Shown in pieces: positions 51,356 to 59,676 of a stretch of DNA of 64,000 bases. Below the pieces are notes generated by a model. That model searched no databases. It was not told the origin of the DNA and worked only from the letters and a program-made list of their open reading frames with translations. The position numbers were made by a program, and so were the translations under genes. Each line of letters begins with the position of its first letter. The stretch's first letter is position 1. Location: NCBI RefSeq assembly GCF_900302505.1, contig NZ_OMOJ01000013.1, positions 1 through 64,000 on the forward strand. The letters are read 5' to 3'. The stretch comes from Pseudoprimorskyibacter insulae. Its GTDB lineage: Bacteria > Pseudomonadota > Alphaproteobacteria > Rhodobacterales > Rhodobacteraceae.

Positions 51356-51420
51356 CGCGGCCCCCAAAGGAACGGCCCACTGGCCCCTTCCGTGGTTTTT
51401 AGGCTCGAACACAGGCCCAT

Positions 51421-52926
51421 TTACGCCTGACCTTCGGCCTGTCTGGCCTTGGCCAGACGCGATTTGACCAGCGGCACCACGATCACGCCGACGGTCAGGG
51501 CGACCAGAACAAGGCTGGTGGTGTTCTGGAACAGAACCGCCCAGTCTCCGCGCCCGATGCGCAGGGCAAGGCGCAGGTTTTCTTCGGCGAAGGCGCCAAG
51601 GATCAGGCCCAGCACGACGGGTGGCAGCGGGAACTTGAGCTTGTCCATCACCCAGCCCACCGCGCCAAAGCCCAGCATCAGATAGACGTCGAACATGCGG
51701 CCATGGATCGAATACACGCCGATGACCATCAGCACGATGATGATCGCGCCCAGCAAAGGCCGAGGCAGGTTCAGCAGCTTGGCGAAGGAGTTCGTCGCCA
51801 GCGAGCCGCCCAGCAGAACCAGCAGGATCGCGCCGAACAGGAACTGCCACATGAAGCCAAAGACGATATCAGAGTTATCGCGGAACAGCATCGGCCCCGG
51901 CTGCAAGCCATGCACCAAAAGCCCGCCCAGCATCACCGCAGCCACGGCAGTGCCCGGAATCCCCAGTGTTAGAGCCGGAATCAGTGCCGATGCGGTATCG
52001 GCATTGTTGGCCACCTCGGCGGCGGCAACGCCCTCGGGCTCGCCCTCGCCCCAAGTGTCGGGGGTTTTGGAGCTACGCCGCGCCTCGTTATACGACATGA
52101 ACGCCGCCATCGAGCCACCCGCGCCGGGCAGAATGCCGATCCAGATCCCGATAAGCGAGCCGCGTAGCCACGTCTTCCAGAAGCCCTTCATACGCGGCAG
52201 GGCCTTCCACAGACTTTCAGTGCCCAGCTTGTTGTCGTCCACGCCGGTCTTCAGGGGCTTTTCCAGCAGGTCGATCACCGGCGGCAGGGCATAAAGGCCG
52301 ACCAGCAGGATCACGATGGAGATACCATCCAGCAGTTCCAGCTGGCTAAAGGTGAAACGGTCGTTGCCATAGATCGGATCGGACCCAACAACTGAGACAA
52401 ACACACCGAAACAGGCCGAAATCAGCCCCTTGATCACGCTCCCGCCCAGTAGAAAAATGATCGAGCACAGGCCGAACACGGCGACCCAGAACACCTCGGA
52501 CGGGCCAAACAGCAGTGTGACCTTGGACAGCGGCGGCGCCAGCAGCATCAGCGCAAAAGCCGAGGCAATGCCGCCCAGCGACGACGACACCACCGCCACC
52601 TGAAGCGCAAAGCCCCCCTGCCCTTTCTGGGCCATCGGATAGCCGTCAAACGTGGTGGCAACGGCGGCGGGCGTGCCGGGAATGCGCAGCAGAACGGCAG
52701 GGATCGCGCCGCCATACATCGCGCCGTTGTAAATGCCCGCCATAAGGCCAAGGGCGACCAGCGGTTCCAGCCCGAAGGTGAAGGGCACCAGCACCGAAAT
52801 GGCCATGGTGGCCGACAGGCCCGGCATGGCACCAACGACAATCCCGGCAATCACACCGATGATGACGGCCGCGAAATTGGCCAGCGCAAAGACGTTGGGC
52901 AACGCGTGAAGAAGATCAGTGTACAT
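51421..52926 (-). CDS. tctA: Tripartite tricarboxylate transporter large permease (TctA), second system
   Basis: Inner-membrane subunit of 501 residues, about twelve helices. The motifs VGAMPGLSATMAISVLVPFT, PAVLLRIPGTPAAVATTFDG and TLGIPGTAVAAVMLGGLLVH (in part) are standard TctA. It follows tctB by three bases and precedes the amidohydrolase gene by 65 bases. It belongs with the third tctC and the tctB encoded upstream. Confidence 0.94.
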   Translation of the reverse strand: MYTDLLHALPNVFALANFAAVIIGVIAGIVVGAMPGLSATMAISVLVPFTFGLEPLVALGLMAGIYNGAMYGGAIPAVLLRIPGTPAAVATTFDGYPMAQKGQGGFALQVAVVSSSLGGIASAFALMLLAPPLSKVTLLFGPSEVFWVAVFGLCSIIFLLGGSVIKGLISACFGVFVSVVGSDPIYGNDRFTFSQLELLDGISIVILLVGLYALPPVIDLLEKPLKTGVDDNKLGTESLWKALPRMKGFWKTWLRGSLIGIWIGILPGAGGSMAAFMSYNEARRSSKTPDTWGEGEPEGVAAAEVANNADTASALIPALTLGIPGTAVAAVMLGGLLVHGLQPGPMLFRDNSDIVFGFMWQFLFGAILLVLLGGSLATNSFAKLLNLPRPLLGAIIIVLMVIGVYSIHGRMFDVYLMLGFGAVGWVMDKLKFPLPPVVLGLILGAFAEENLRLALRIGRGDWAVLFQNTTSLVLVALTVGVIVVPLVKSRLAKARQAEGQA

Positions 52927-52929
52927 GGG

Positions 52930-53385
52930 TCAGCTCCAGAACCGGCCAGCGGGGAATTCCTGGTTCATGCCCAGATCGAAAATCAGCCAGATCGCGCCGA
53001 CCACAGTGACGGTCGCCACCAACAGACCCAGCGGATGGCGAAAGCCGAACAACCACGCGACGGTGGGAATGATCAGCGCCGTACTGGGGTAGAACCCGAC
53101 CAGATCGCAGGCCACGGCATAGGCCACGACCAGACCAAAGGCGCCGATCACCCGTTTGGGGGATTGGGCCACGGGTGCCGCCTTCTCGCCCTTGGCGGCG
53201 CGGCGCTGGTCGGCCAGCAACAGCAGCACAGACAGGGCAATCAGCCCGATCAGCATCGCGGCAGGCAAAAGCGCCGAGATGGGGCGCAATTCAAACGTCG
53301 GGACAAGCAGCGCAGCGGCGATCACGATCAAGCCGATGGCGGTCAGGGTCTCGGGGCGCAGCACACGCGGGCGGGGCTGTGACAT
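52930..53385 (-). CDS. tctB: Tripartite tricarboxylate transporter small permease (TctB), second system
   Basis: Small membrane subunit of 151 residues with four helices and the usual hydrophilic break after the second helix (LLADQRRAAKGEKAAPVA). The assignment rests on operon position and helix plan. It lies after the tctC gene across an 84-base gap that holds two hairpins. Confidence 0.88.
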   Translation of the reverse strand: MSQPRPRVLRPETLTAIGLIVIAAALLVPTFELRPISALLPAAMLIGLIALSVLLLLADQRRAAKGEKAAPVAQSPKRVIGAFGLVVAYAVACDLVGFYPSTALIIPTVAWLFGFRHPLGLLVATVTVVGAIWLIFDLGMNQEFPAGRFWS

Positions 53386-53417
53386 GGGAGTCTTCCTGTG
53401 ATGAAAATGGCAGGAAT

Positions 53418-53470
53418 GGCTGGCGGCGAGGGAGCAACGCCACCAGCCAGCGTCTAGGCGCGATGCGCCT
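53418..53470 (-). promoter_or_regulatory. Two hairpins after the third tctC gene
   Basis: AGGCGC-GAT-GCGCCT (53456-53470) touches the tctC stop, and GGCTGGCGGC/GCCACCAGCC (53418-53427 and 53439-53448, one mismatch) follows before tctB. Like the hairpins after other binding-protein genes in this window they could keep binding protein in excess over permease. Confidence 0.5.
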
Positions 53471-54423
53471 TAGTTCCAGGGGGTCTCGGCCCACACCTTG
53501 GCGGCCAGATCGTAAAGATCCGAGGTCAGCGCCTTGAAGGCGTCGCCGCGCACGATCTCGACCGGGTTCGCGGTGTCGGCCATCGCTTTGAGGAAGTCCT
53601 GATCGCCGGAAAGCTGCTCAAACGCGGCGTCCAGCTTGGCCACCACATCACCGGGCAGGCCAGCGGGGGCCACGAACCCGCGCATCGAGCCGTTGACCAG
53701 TTCGATACCCTGTTCCTTGAAGGTCGGCAGATCGGGCGCGAAGCGCGAACGCTCTTCGGTGGCAACGCCCAGTACGTTCAACTCCTCCGTGAAGCTGGCG
53801 ACTTCGGAAATGTTCAGAATGCCCATCGCCACATGGCCGCCCATAAGCGCCGTCCGCGCCGGAGCCGAGCCTTTGAACGGCACGATGGTGAATTCCGCGC
53901 CCGTCAGGGTTTGCAGCTTGATCAGCGCGAAATGGTCATCCCCGCCCAGCGAGGACATGCCAACAGTGATCGCACCCGGCGCTTCCAGCGCGGCGGCAAT
54001 CAGCGCGTCGATGGTGGTCAGACCGCTGCCCTTGCCGGTGACGATCACGTTGGGATCGTTCACCACGTTGGCCAGATAGGTAAAGCTTTCGCGGTCATAG
54101 CCTGCTTCGCGGTCGATGGTGCGCGCCATCATCCCCGGCAGGTTGAACGTGCCCAGCGTATAGCCATCGGGGGCAGATCCCGCGACTTCGGTCACGCCGA
54201 TCTGGCCCGACGCGCCGGGCATGTTTTTCACAACGATGCTGGCACCCTCGCCCAGATATTTTTCAATGAACAGCGCGGCGGTACGGGCCATCACATCGGT
54301 GCCGCCACCTGCGGAATAGCCAACGATCACCTCGATCGGCTTTTCGGGGTATTCGGCCAAAGCCGCGCCTGCGGCCAGAACCAGCGCTCCGGTCAGGGCG
54401 GTCGTTTTGAAGATGTTGAACAT
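53470..54423 (-). CDS. tctC: TctC (Bug-type) binding protein, third copy
   Basis: Periplasmic binding protein of 317 residues with a signal peptide of about 24 residues (ALTGALVLAAGAALA before EYPEK). It has YPEKPIEVIVGYSAGGGTDV, IVVKNMPGASGQIGVTEVAG and SAPDGYTLGTFNLPGMMA, closely similar to the second copy. ATG 54423 is preceded by GGAGGAG at the right distance; the start 18 bases upstream is less well placed. It stands first among the second set of tct genes and is separated from tctB by hairpins. Confidence 0.93.
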   Translation of the reverse strand: MFNIFKTTALTGALVLAAGAALAEYPEKPIEVIVGYSAGGGTDVMARTAALFIEKYLGEGASIVVKNMPGASGQIGVTEVAGSAPDGYTLGTFNLPGMMARTIDREAGYDRESFTYLANVVNDPNVIVTGKGSGLTTIDALIAAALEAPGAITVGMSSLGGDDHFALIKLQTLTGAEFTIVPFKGSAPARTALMGGHVAMGILNISEVASFTEELNVLGVATEERSRFAPDLPTFKEQGIELVNGSMRGFVAPAGLPGDVVAKLDAAFEQLSGDQDFLKAMADTANPVEIVRGDAFKALTSDLYDLAAKVWAETPWN

Positions 54424-54448
54424 GATACTCCTCCTGTTCATGCAGTGG

Positions 54449-55126
54449 TTATTCGGGCATCTCGCAGCCGCGCTCTTTCAAGGCGCGGTCTACCCATGTC
54501 CGGTCGTTTGTGCCCGCTTCGATGGCGGCCATCTGTTTGATTTCTGCTGCGGATTTCGCCTGTGTCTGGGCCAGAACCGCCTCGGCCTCGGCCAGCGGCA
54601 CACAATGCACGCCGTCGCTGTCACCGATCACGATATCGCCCGGATGGATGACCATGCCGCCAAGGCTGACCGGCACGTTGACCTCGCCGGGGCCGTCCTT
54701 GTAGGGGCCGCGATGCGTGACACCAACGGCCCAGGTCGGCAGGTTGAAGCTGCGGAAGAAATCAAAATCGCGGATCGCGCCATTCAGCACGAAGCCCGCC
54801 ACGCCTTTCTTCATCGCATAGGCCAGCATCAACTCGCCCATCAGGGCGTTGGTCAAATCGCCGCCCGCATCGCAAACGATCACATCGCCCGGCACGGCCA
54901 TGTCGATGGCCTTGTGCAGCATCAGGTTATCGCCGGGGCGGGTTTTCACGGTCAGGGCAACGCCGGCCATGGTGCCACTGCTGTGCATCGGGCGCAGCGT
55001 GGGGCCAGCGGCGGTAACGCGCGCCATACTGTCCGAGACATTGGCGACAGGCAGCTTGGCAAACGCCTCAACCAGCGCTTTCGGGGCGGTTTGGGTGCGG
55101 TTCAATACGCGGAAACCTGCGGGCAT
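54449..55126 (-). CDS. RraA/HMG-aldolase-family protein
   Basis: Protein of 225 residues in the RraA/4-hydroxy-4-methyl-2-oxoglutarate aldolase family. The core is GDVIVCDAGGDLTNALMGEL, then GVAGFVLNGAIRDFDFFRS, with the conserved G-E-L-x-R-D arrangement that binds metal and substrate in the aldolases. Such enzymes cleave 4-carboxy-4-hydroxy-2-oxoadipate or oxaloacetate-like acids to pyruvate. Given the LigI-like amidohydrolases in the same operon region, an aldolase or decarboxylase role in a tricarboxylic-acid or lactone pathway is more likely than RNase regulation. It is 21 bases after the dehydrogenase gene. Confidence 0.87.
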   Translation of the reverse strand: MPAGFRVLNRTQTAPKALVEAFAKLPVANVSDSMARVTAAGPTLRPMHSSGTMAGVALTVKTRPGDNLMLHKAIDMAVPGDVIVCDAGGDLTNALMGELMLAYAMKKGVAGFVLNGAIRDFDFFRSFNLPTWAVGVTHRGPYKDGPGEVNVPVSLGGMVIHPGDIVIGDSDGVHCVPLAEAEAVLAQTQAKSAAEIKQMAAIEAGTNDRTWVDRALKERGCEMPE

Positions 55127-55147
55127 GGGATGGTCCTTTGAATTGGG

Positions 55148-56143
55148 TCAGACAGCAGCGGATGAGGCTGCCAGCAGCTTGCGATTGATGATGCGTTCGG
55201 GCGGCAGCGGCTGGCCTTCCAGCACTTGGAAAATACCGCGCAGGGCCTCGGTGCCGACGCGAGCGTTGGCCTCGGCGGTGACGCCTCCGATATGCGGGGT
55301 CACAACAATGCCCGGCACGTCGAAGAAAATGTGATCGGCGGCGGGCGGCTCCTTGGCGAAGGTATCCAGCCCGGCCCCCGCGATGTGGCCTGCGTTGACG
55401 GCGGCCACCAAAGCCGCCTCGTCGATCAGGCCACCGCGTGCGGTATTGACCACGAAAGCCCCCTCGGGCATCCGCGCCAGCGCCTCGGCATTGATAATCT
55501 CGCGGGTGTCGTCGGTCAGCGGGCAATGCAGCGACAGCACGTCCGAGCCTGCAAACAGATCCTCCGTGGTGGCGCAACGGCGCGCACTGACCTGCGCAAA
55601 GGCCTCGTCAGCGGCGTAAGGGTCATAGGCGATCAGGGTCAGGCCCAGCCCCTTGGCGATATGGCCCGTGGCTTGCGCAATCGCGCCAATCCCCATCAGG
55701 CCCATCGTCAGGCCCGCCAGCTCGCGGCCCTTGAAGCCCGGCTTGTCCCAGCGGCCTTGGTGCAGGCTTTCGTTCAGCGGCACCACCTTCTTGGCCACCG
55801 TCAGCAACAGGGCAATCGCGTGCTCGGCCACCGACACGGCATTCGCCCCCGTGGCGACCAGCACCGGAATACCCCGTTCGGCCGCTGCGGCAATGTCGAT
55901 GTTATCGACGCCAACGCCATGCTTGGAAATCACCTTGAGGTTCGGCGCGGCATCCATCACCGAGGCATCGACCCGCCCCATCCGCGACACGATCCCCACC
56001 GCGCCGGATTTGACCATATGTTCGGCAATCACCTCGGCATCGGCATAGGGCGGGGTGTGGACAAGGGTATAGCCCTGCGCGTCCGCCAGCGCCTTGGCAG
56101 CGGGTGCTAGGTCGGGACCGGTGACAAGAATGGTCTTGCTCAT
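55148..56143 (-). CDS. D-isomer-specific 2-hydroxyacid dehydrogenase
   Basis: NAD(P)-dependent dehydrogenase of 331 residues. GLMGIGAIAQATGHIAKGLG is the nucleotide-binding loop, VVNTARGGLIDEAALVAAVN holds the catalytic arginine region and VVTPHIGGVTAEANARVGTE the catalytic histidine. It interconverts a 2-hydroxy acid and a 2-oxo acid, such as a reduction product of the aldolase's keto acid. GGAGAG precedes ATG 56143. It is the first gene of the 11-gene operon, facing the divergent LysR gene. Confidence 0.92.
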   Translation of the reverse strand: MSKTILVTGPDLAPAAKALADAQGYTLVHTPPYADAEVIAEHMVKSGAVGIVSRMGRVDASVMDAAPNLKVISKHGVGVDNIDIAAAAERGIPVLVATGANAVSVAEHAIALLLTVAKKVVPLNESLHQGRWDKPGFKGRELAGLTMGLMGIGAIAQATGHIAKGLGLTLIAYDPYAADEAFAQVSARRCATTEDLFAGSDVLSLHCPLTDDTREIINAEALARMPEGAFVVNTARGGLIDEAALVAAVNAGHIAGAGLDTFAKEPPAADHIFFDVPGIVVTPHIGGVTAEANARVGTEALRGIFQVLEGQPLPPERIINRKLLAASSAAV

Positions 56144-56292
56144 GGCACATCTCTCCTGTGGCGCGACCATGGGGATGGCGCACCTGTATTGCTTTGATTT
56201 GTCTGGAAAGCCCCTGCCCTGCCTCGATCAGAGCGGCGCTATCTCCTCCGTTCCAAATGTGTTAAGCGAAAGCAGGGCTTCACAACAGCGCG

Positions 56293-56307
56293 TAATTTTG
56301 GTTATTA
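56293..56307. promoter_or_regulatory. LysR-type box TAAT-N7-ATTA in the divergent promoter
   Basis: The 15-base element fits the T-N11-A rule and lies 26 bases before the lysR start in the 189-base gap between lysR and the dehydrogenase operon. It is a candidate site for the adjacent LysR protein. Confidence 0.45.
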
Positions 56308-56332
56308 AGTTAAGAAAAACTGGATTAATGCC

Positions 56333-57226
56333 TTGGATACCCGCCAACTCAAGACCCTTGTCGCCATTCACACCCATGGCACCTTTGCCCAAGCCTCGGA
56401 TGTTGTGCGGCTAACGCCCTCTGCCGTGAGCCAGCAGATTCACGCGCTGGAACAAGAGCTTGGCGTTACGCTTTTCGACCGCAGCAGCCGCCCGCCCAGC
56501 TTTACCCCCGAGGGGATGCAGGTGCTGGATATGGCCAAGGACATGTTGCAACGGGCCGACGACGCGCGGGCCTCGTTACGGGGGGATGTGATCGCCGGAA
56601 CGCTGATGCTTGGATCGGTCCGGTCCGGAGCGCTGAACCTGCTACCGCGCGCGATTGTTCAGATGCGCGCCGAACACCCACAGTTGAAAATTGATCTGCG
56701 GGTGTCCTTTTCCTCACCGCTCATCGCAGATGTCGCCTCAGGCCGATTGGACGCGGCGGTCGTGGCTGAGCATATCGGCTTCCCGTCGGCGTTGCGCTGG
56801 TCACCCTTCCTGCGGGAACCGCTTTGGTTGATCGCGCCTCCCGGGACCAAGGTCAGCGATCCAATCACATGGTTAAACACGATGCCCTTTGTGCGCTTTG
56901 CGAGCCCCGTGCCGCTGGCCAATCTGATCGACACCGAACTGTCGCGCATGGGCGTGGTCACGCAGGACGTGGCGCAGATTGATACCATCGGATCCATCGT
57001 TACTTGCGTAAGGCAAGGTCTCGGGATTGCTGTTGCGCCCCATGCGGCACTTCAGGAGCCCGACCTTGAGACCCTCGTGCGTATCCCCTTTGGCACGCCG
57101 CAGATCGCCCGGCAAATCGGGATTGTCGAACGCGTGGCCTCATCGCGAAAAGACCTGATTGCCAGCATGCACGATGTTCTGGTTGACCTATGCGGCGAAC
57201 ATGGCGTGCCGAAAAGCGGCCGCTAG
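56333..57226 (+). CDS. LysR-family transcriptional regulator
   Basis: Regulator of 297 residues that begins MDTRQLKTLVAIHTHGTFAQ with the standard LysR winged helix (ASDVVRLTPSAVSQQIHALE). The start is a TTG at 56333; the ATG five bases upstream is out of frame, and no in-frame ATG lies nearby. It is divergent from the operon that encodes the dehydrogenase, RraA-family protein and TTT/TRAP importers and is its likely activator. The operon's carboxylate or lactone would be the effector. A strong bidirectional hairpin follows the gene. Confidence 0.92.
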   Translation: MDTRQLKTLVAIHTHGTFAQASDVVRLTPSAVSQQIHALEQELGVTLFDRSSRPPSFTPEGMQVLDMAKDMLQRADDARASLRGDVIAGTLMLGSVRSGALNLLPRAIVQMRAEHPQLKIDLRVSFSSPLIADVASGRLDAAVVAEHIGFPSALRWSPFLREPLWLIAPPGTKVSDPITWLNTMPFVRFASPVPLANLIDTELSRMGVVTQDVAQIDTIGSIVTCVRQGLGIAVAPHAALQEPDLETLVRIPFGTPQIARQIGIVERVASSRKDLIASMHDVLVDLCGEHGVPKSGR

Positions 57227-57236
57227 CGGAATGCAA

Positions 57237-57262
57237 AAAGGGCAGGGTTTCCCCTGCCCTTT
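57237..57262. terminator. Bidirectional terminator between lysR and parB
   Basis: AAAGGGCAGGG (57237-57247) and CCCTGCCCTTT (57252-57262) form a perfect 11-bp stem with a four-base loop. The A/T ends give a T tail in both directions, suiting the convergent genes lysR and parB. Confidence 0.75.
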
Positions 57263-57268
57263 CGGTTT

Positions 57269-57282
57269 GTCCCTGCGGGGAC
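57269..57282. repeat. Imperfect copy of the partition palindrome (GTCCCTGCGGGGAC)
   Basis: Differs by one base from GTCCCCGCGGGGAC. It lies directly beyond the parB stop and before the terminator. One of five copies in the replication module; none was noticed elsewhere in the window. Confidence 0.65.
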
Positions 57283-57283
57283 G

Positions 57284-58351
57284 TTAGTCATCCAACGCGG
57301 CAAGAAAGGCGGAAACGGCCTGTTCCAAACGGTGGCGGTCCACGTCGGAAAAGTCGCGGTCCATCATCAGCTCAACCTTCCCCTTACGCGCCGAGCAACG
57401 CACTGTCCCCGCGGGGACATTTAGGCGAAGCGTGGTTTTCGCGGCCCCGGTTGACGCGATGGCCGCGGGTTTGTCCCCTGCCCCTTTTGCCGCATAGACC
57501 CGCAGAACATCCAACTCGGCATCCGGTGTTTCGGCACTGATGGCGGCCAGCGATGCCTTGATCTTGGCCCCCGCCCCGCGATCATGCGACAGGCGTTTTT
57601 CCAATTGCAGCCCCAGCGCGCGCGGGATCGCTTCGGGGAATTTCAGGCTATCGCCGATCTGTTCCAGCATTGTCGCAAAGTGCCGAATGTAGCTGCGCTT
57701 TTGACGGTTGGCCGAGGCGTAGAGGATCGCAACAGCCCCCTCAACCGAGTCTGTTTCAGTCTCTGGGTCTTGGGCGTAGTTCAGAGCCAATTGCGCCATT
57801 TCGGCAAAGGAAATGTCCCGGCGGACAAGGTTTTCATCGACCATGCGGCGATAGAGGTTTTCCAGCGCTTCGCCCGTTGCGACCAGACCGGCGGGAATGC
57901 GGGCAAAGGCCTCATCCCCGGTTTCATCGAACAGGGCGCGGTAGGCCGCCAAACGGCGAAAGCCCTGCACAAGTTCATAGCCGTCGCCCACAGGTTCCAC
58001 CCGGATCGGGTTCGACAAACCAATCGCGCGGATCGAGTCCTTCAACTCGTCCAGATCGGGGTCGCGGGTGGCCGACCGGTCGCGGGTCAGTTTGCTGACC
58101 TGGATCGCATCCAGCGGGATCAGATCAACGATCAGCCCCTGCTTTTTCAGTCGCACATGTTCATGCGCGAGGCGGTCATTTTCATCCCGGATCGCTTGTT
58201 CCGCCTCGGTCCGAGCACGCAACGCCCCCGCATTCTCTGAAATCGCCGTGGCCATCGGGCCGCGCCGCGCCTCGGTCGGGGCGTCAGCTTCGGGCTGCGG
58301 GGCAGGGGTGTCAGACGGGAAATCAATATCGAATACGCGACGCTTCTTCAT
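57284..58351 (-). CDS. parB: ParB-like partition protein
   Basis: Centromere-binding partition protein of 355 residues. After a ~70-residue acidic N-terminus it has a ParB nuclease-like fold: VDLIPLDAIQVSKLTRDR, ELKDSIRAIGLSNPIRVEP and YELVQGFRRLAAYRAL, the last carrying the GxRR-type motif. A helix-turn-helix region follows (RRDISFAEMAQLALNYA). Its ATG overlaps the parA stop by four bases (58348-58351). The 14-base palindrome at 57405 lies inside its C-terminal coding part and would be bound by this protein. It acts with ParA to move replicon copies to daughter cells. Confidence 0.9.
   Translation of the reverse strand: MKKRRVFDIDFPSDTPAPQPEADAPTEARRGPMATAISENAGALRARTEAEQAIRDENDRLAHEHVRLKKQGLIVDLIPLDAIQVSKLTRDRSATRDPDLDELKDSIRAIGLSNPIRVEPVGDGYELVQGFRRLAAYRALFDETGDEAFARIPAGLVATGEALENLYRRMVDENLVRRDISFAEMAQLALNYAQDPETETDSVEGAVAILYASANRQKRSYIRHFATMLEQIGDSLKFPEAIPRALGLQLEKRLSHDRGAGAKIKASLAAISAETPDAELDVLRVYAAKGAGDKPAAIASTGAAKTTLRLNVPAGTVRCSARKGKVELMMDRDFSDVDRHRLEQAVSAFLAALDD
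57405..57418. repeat. Partition palindrome GTCCCCGCGGGGAC inside parB
   Basis: Perfect 14-base palindrome. In the parB frame it encodes part of VPAGT, a segment that also appears at the other coding copies. Candidate parS site. Confidence 0.7.
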
Positions 58352-59652
58352 GCCTCATCCTCCATCTTATCCCACGCCAGCAGGATGTTTGCTTTGAACT
58401 CTTCATAGGCCTGATCGAACGAGGCCCGCGCCCGGCGCCACGTTTCACGGGTCATGGACCGGTAGTCGATCTCATAGACCGAGCTTAGGAAGCGCCCCGA
58501 CTGTTCGACCGCGCGGGTCAGCTCAATCGGGTGTTCGGTGATCCTGTCGCCAAAGACTTTTTGAAACGCCTGCTGCATCGCGCGGTGCAAATCGTTGCCG
58601 GTCTCAAACCGCGTCAGCAGAAACCGTACGTCCAGAAATGCCTTGGGCAAAGGCATTGTCCCCGCGGGGACAACCCCGTTGAAGGCCGTCAGATCCTCTA
58701 GCGCCTCGGATAGCTGGCCGATGAAACTGGTCGTCGAGTCATATTCCCAATAGCCGGGGCCGGACGGGATATAGAGCATATCAGCGGCGAACACGGCGTT
58801 CATCGACTGATAGCCAATCGCGGGCGGGCAGTCGAAAATGATCAGGTCATAGGCATCGCTGGGCAGGCTATCGAGGTAGCGGCTGACCGCAGCAAAGAAC
58901 GACCACTCCGGGTTCAGGTGGCGATACTGGGCGCTGGCAAATTCGACAAAGGCCGCGTTGGCACAGCTTGGGATCAGATCGATCGTCGGCCAGCAGGTGG
59001 ACTTGATGAAATCGCCGCCGCGCAGATCCTGCAAGCCCATCGAGGTGACGGCATCGGGCAGGCGGCGTTGGGGTAGGGCGGCGCCACTTTCGGCCCCGCG
59101 CGCGGCGCTGTTCATCCGTTCGGTTTCATTGATCAGGTCGCGGGCCATGATGCCCCAGACCGTATATTCCTCGGTCACGTCCGACAGGCCCATCGAATGC
59201 GACAGCGTGGCCTGCGGATCGAAATCGACGCAAAGCACACGGTATCCATCCAGCGCGGCGGCATGGGCAAAGTGCAGCGCGGTGGTGGACTTGCCGGCGC
59301 CGCCTTTGAAGTTGGCCACAGCCACGCGCATCGCGCGCTTGCCCGCCGGGCGTTTGGGCATCATCGACTTGCGGTTCACCTTGATACGGCGGCGCAGTTC
59401 GTTGATTTCTTCCAGCGTATACCAGCGCTGGCGGCCATCCTCTTCGACCAAGCCTTGCGGCAAGGTAGGGTCGGCGGCCAGACGCCCGCGCAGGGTGGAC
59501 TGATTAACCTTGAAGATCAGCTCGGCCACTTCCCAGCTTGAAAAGCGCCGAAGCGTCTTTTCCATCTGCGGTGAAAAGGTCTGCTGGCGGATCCAGCTTT
59601 GCATTTTAAGGGACTGCGCCTGCATCTGTGCCAGATCGTTATGATTATACAT
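58348..59652 (-). CDS. parA: ParA-like partition ATPase
   Basis: Partition ATPase of 434 residues of the large type with an N-terminal DNA-binding part. Residues 35-90 carry a helix-turn-helix (FSSWEVAELIFKVNQSTLRG). The ATPase core shows the deviant Walker A FKGGAGKSTT (115-124), DFDPQATLSHSMG and LIIFDCPPAIGYQSMNAVF. The start at 59652 has AGGAGG upstream; an in-frame ATG further up lies beyond the palindrome and lacks a site. The N-terminal part would allow autorepression of the parAB promoter, where one palindrome sits eleven bases before the start. Confidence 0.92.
   Translation of the reverse strand: MYNHNDLAQMQAQSLKMQSWIRQQTFSPQMEKTLRRFSSWEVAELIFKVNQSTLRGRLAADPTLPQGLVEEDGRQRWYTLEEINELRRRIKVNRKSMMPKRPAGKRAMRVAVANFKGGAGKSTTALHFAHAAALDGYRVLCVDFDPQATLSHSMGLSDVTEEYTVWGIMARDLINETERMNSAARGAESGAALPQRRLPDAVTSMGLQDLRGGDFIKSTCWPTIDLIPSCANAAFVEFASAQYRHLNPEWSFFAAVSRYLDSLPSDAYDLIIFDCPPAIGYQSMNAVFAADMLYIPSGPGYWEYDSTTSFIGQLSEALEDLTAFNGVVPAGTMPLPKAFLDVRFLLTRFETGNDLHRAMQQAFQKVFGDRITEHPIELTRAVEQSGRFLSSVYEIDYRSMTRETWRRARASFDQAYEEFKANILLAWDKMEDEA
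58658..58671. repeat. Partition palindrome GTCCCCGCGGGGAC inside parA
   Basis: Perfect copy within the parA coding sequence; in frame it encodes VPAGT. Candidate parS site. Confidence 0.7.
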
Positions 59653-59662
59653 TCTGCCTCCT

Positions 59663-59676
59663 GTCCCCGCGGGGAC
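59663..59676. repeat. Partition palindrome GTCCCCGCGGGGAC before parA
   Basis: Perfect copy eleven bases upstream of the parA ATG, overlapping the Shine-Dalgarno flank. Binding of ParB here could also repress parAB. Confidence 0.7.

Noticed and set aside
51356-51850. N-terminal extension of the amidohydrolase gene at 50345
   Set aside because: The added 165 codons overlap tctA out of frame and have no family similarity; the domain starts properly at 51355.
57472-57486. Further copy of the partition palindrome
   Set aside because: The sequence has only the left half (GTCCCC followed by TGCCCC) and is not symmetric.
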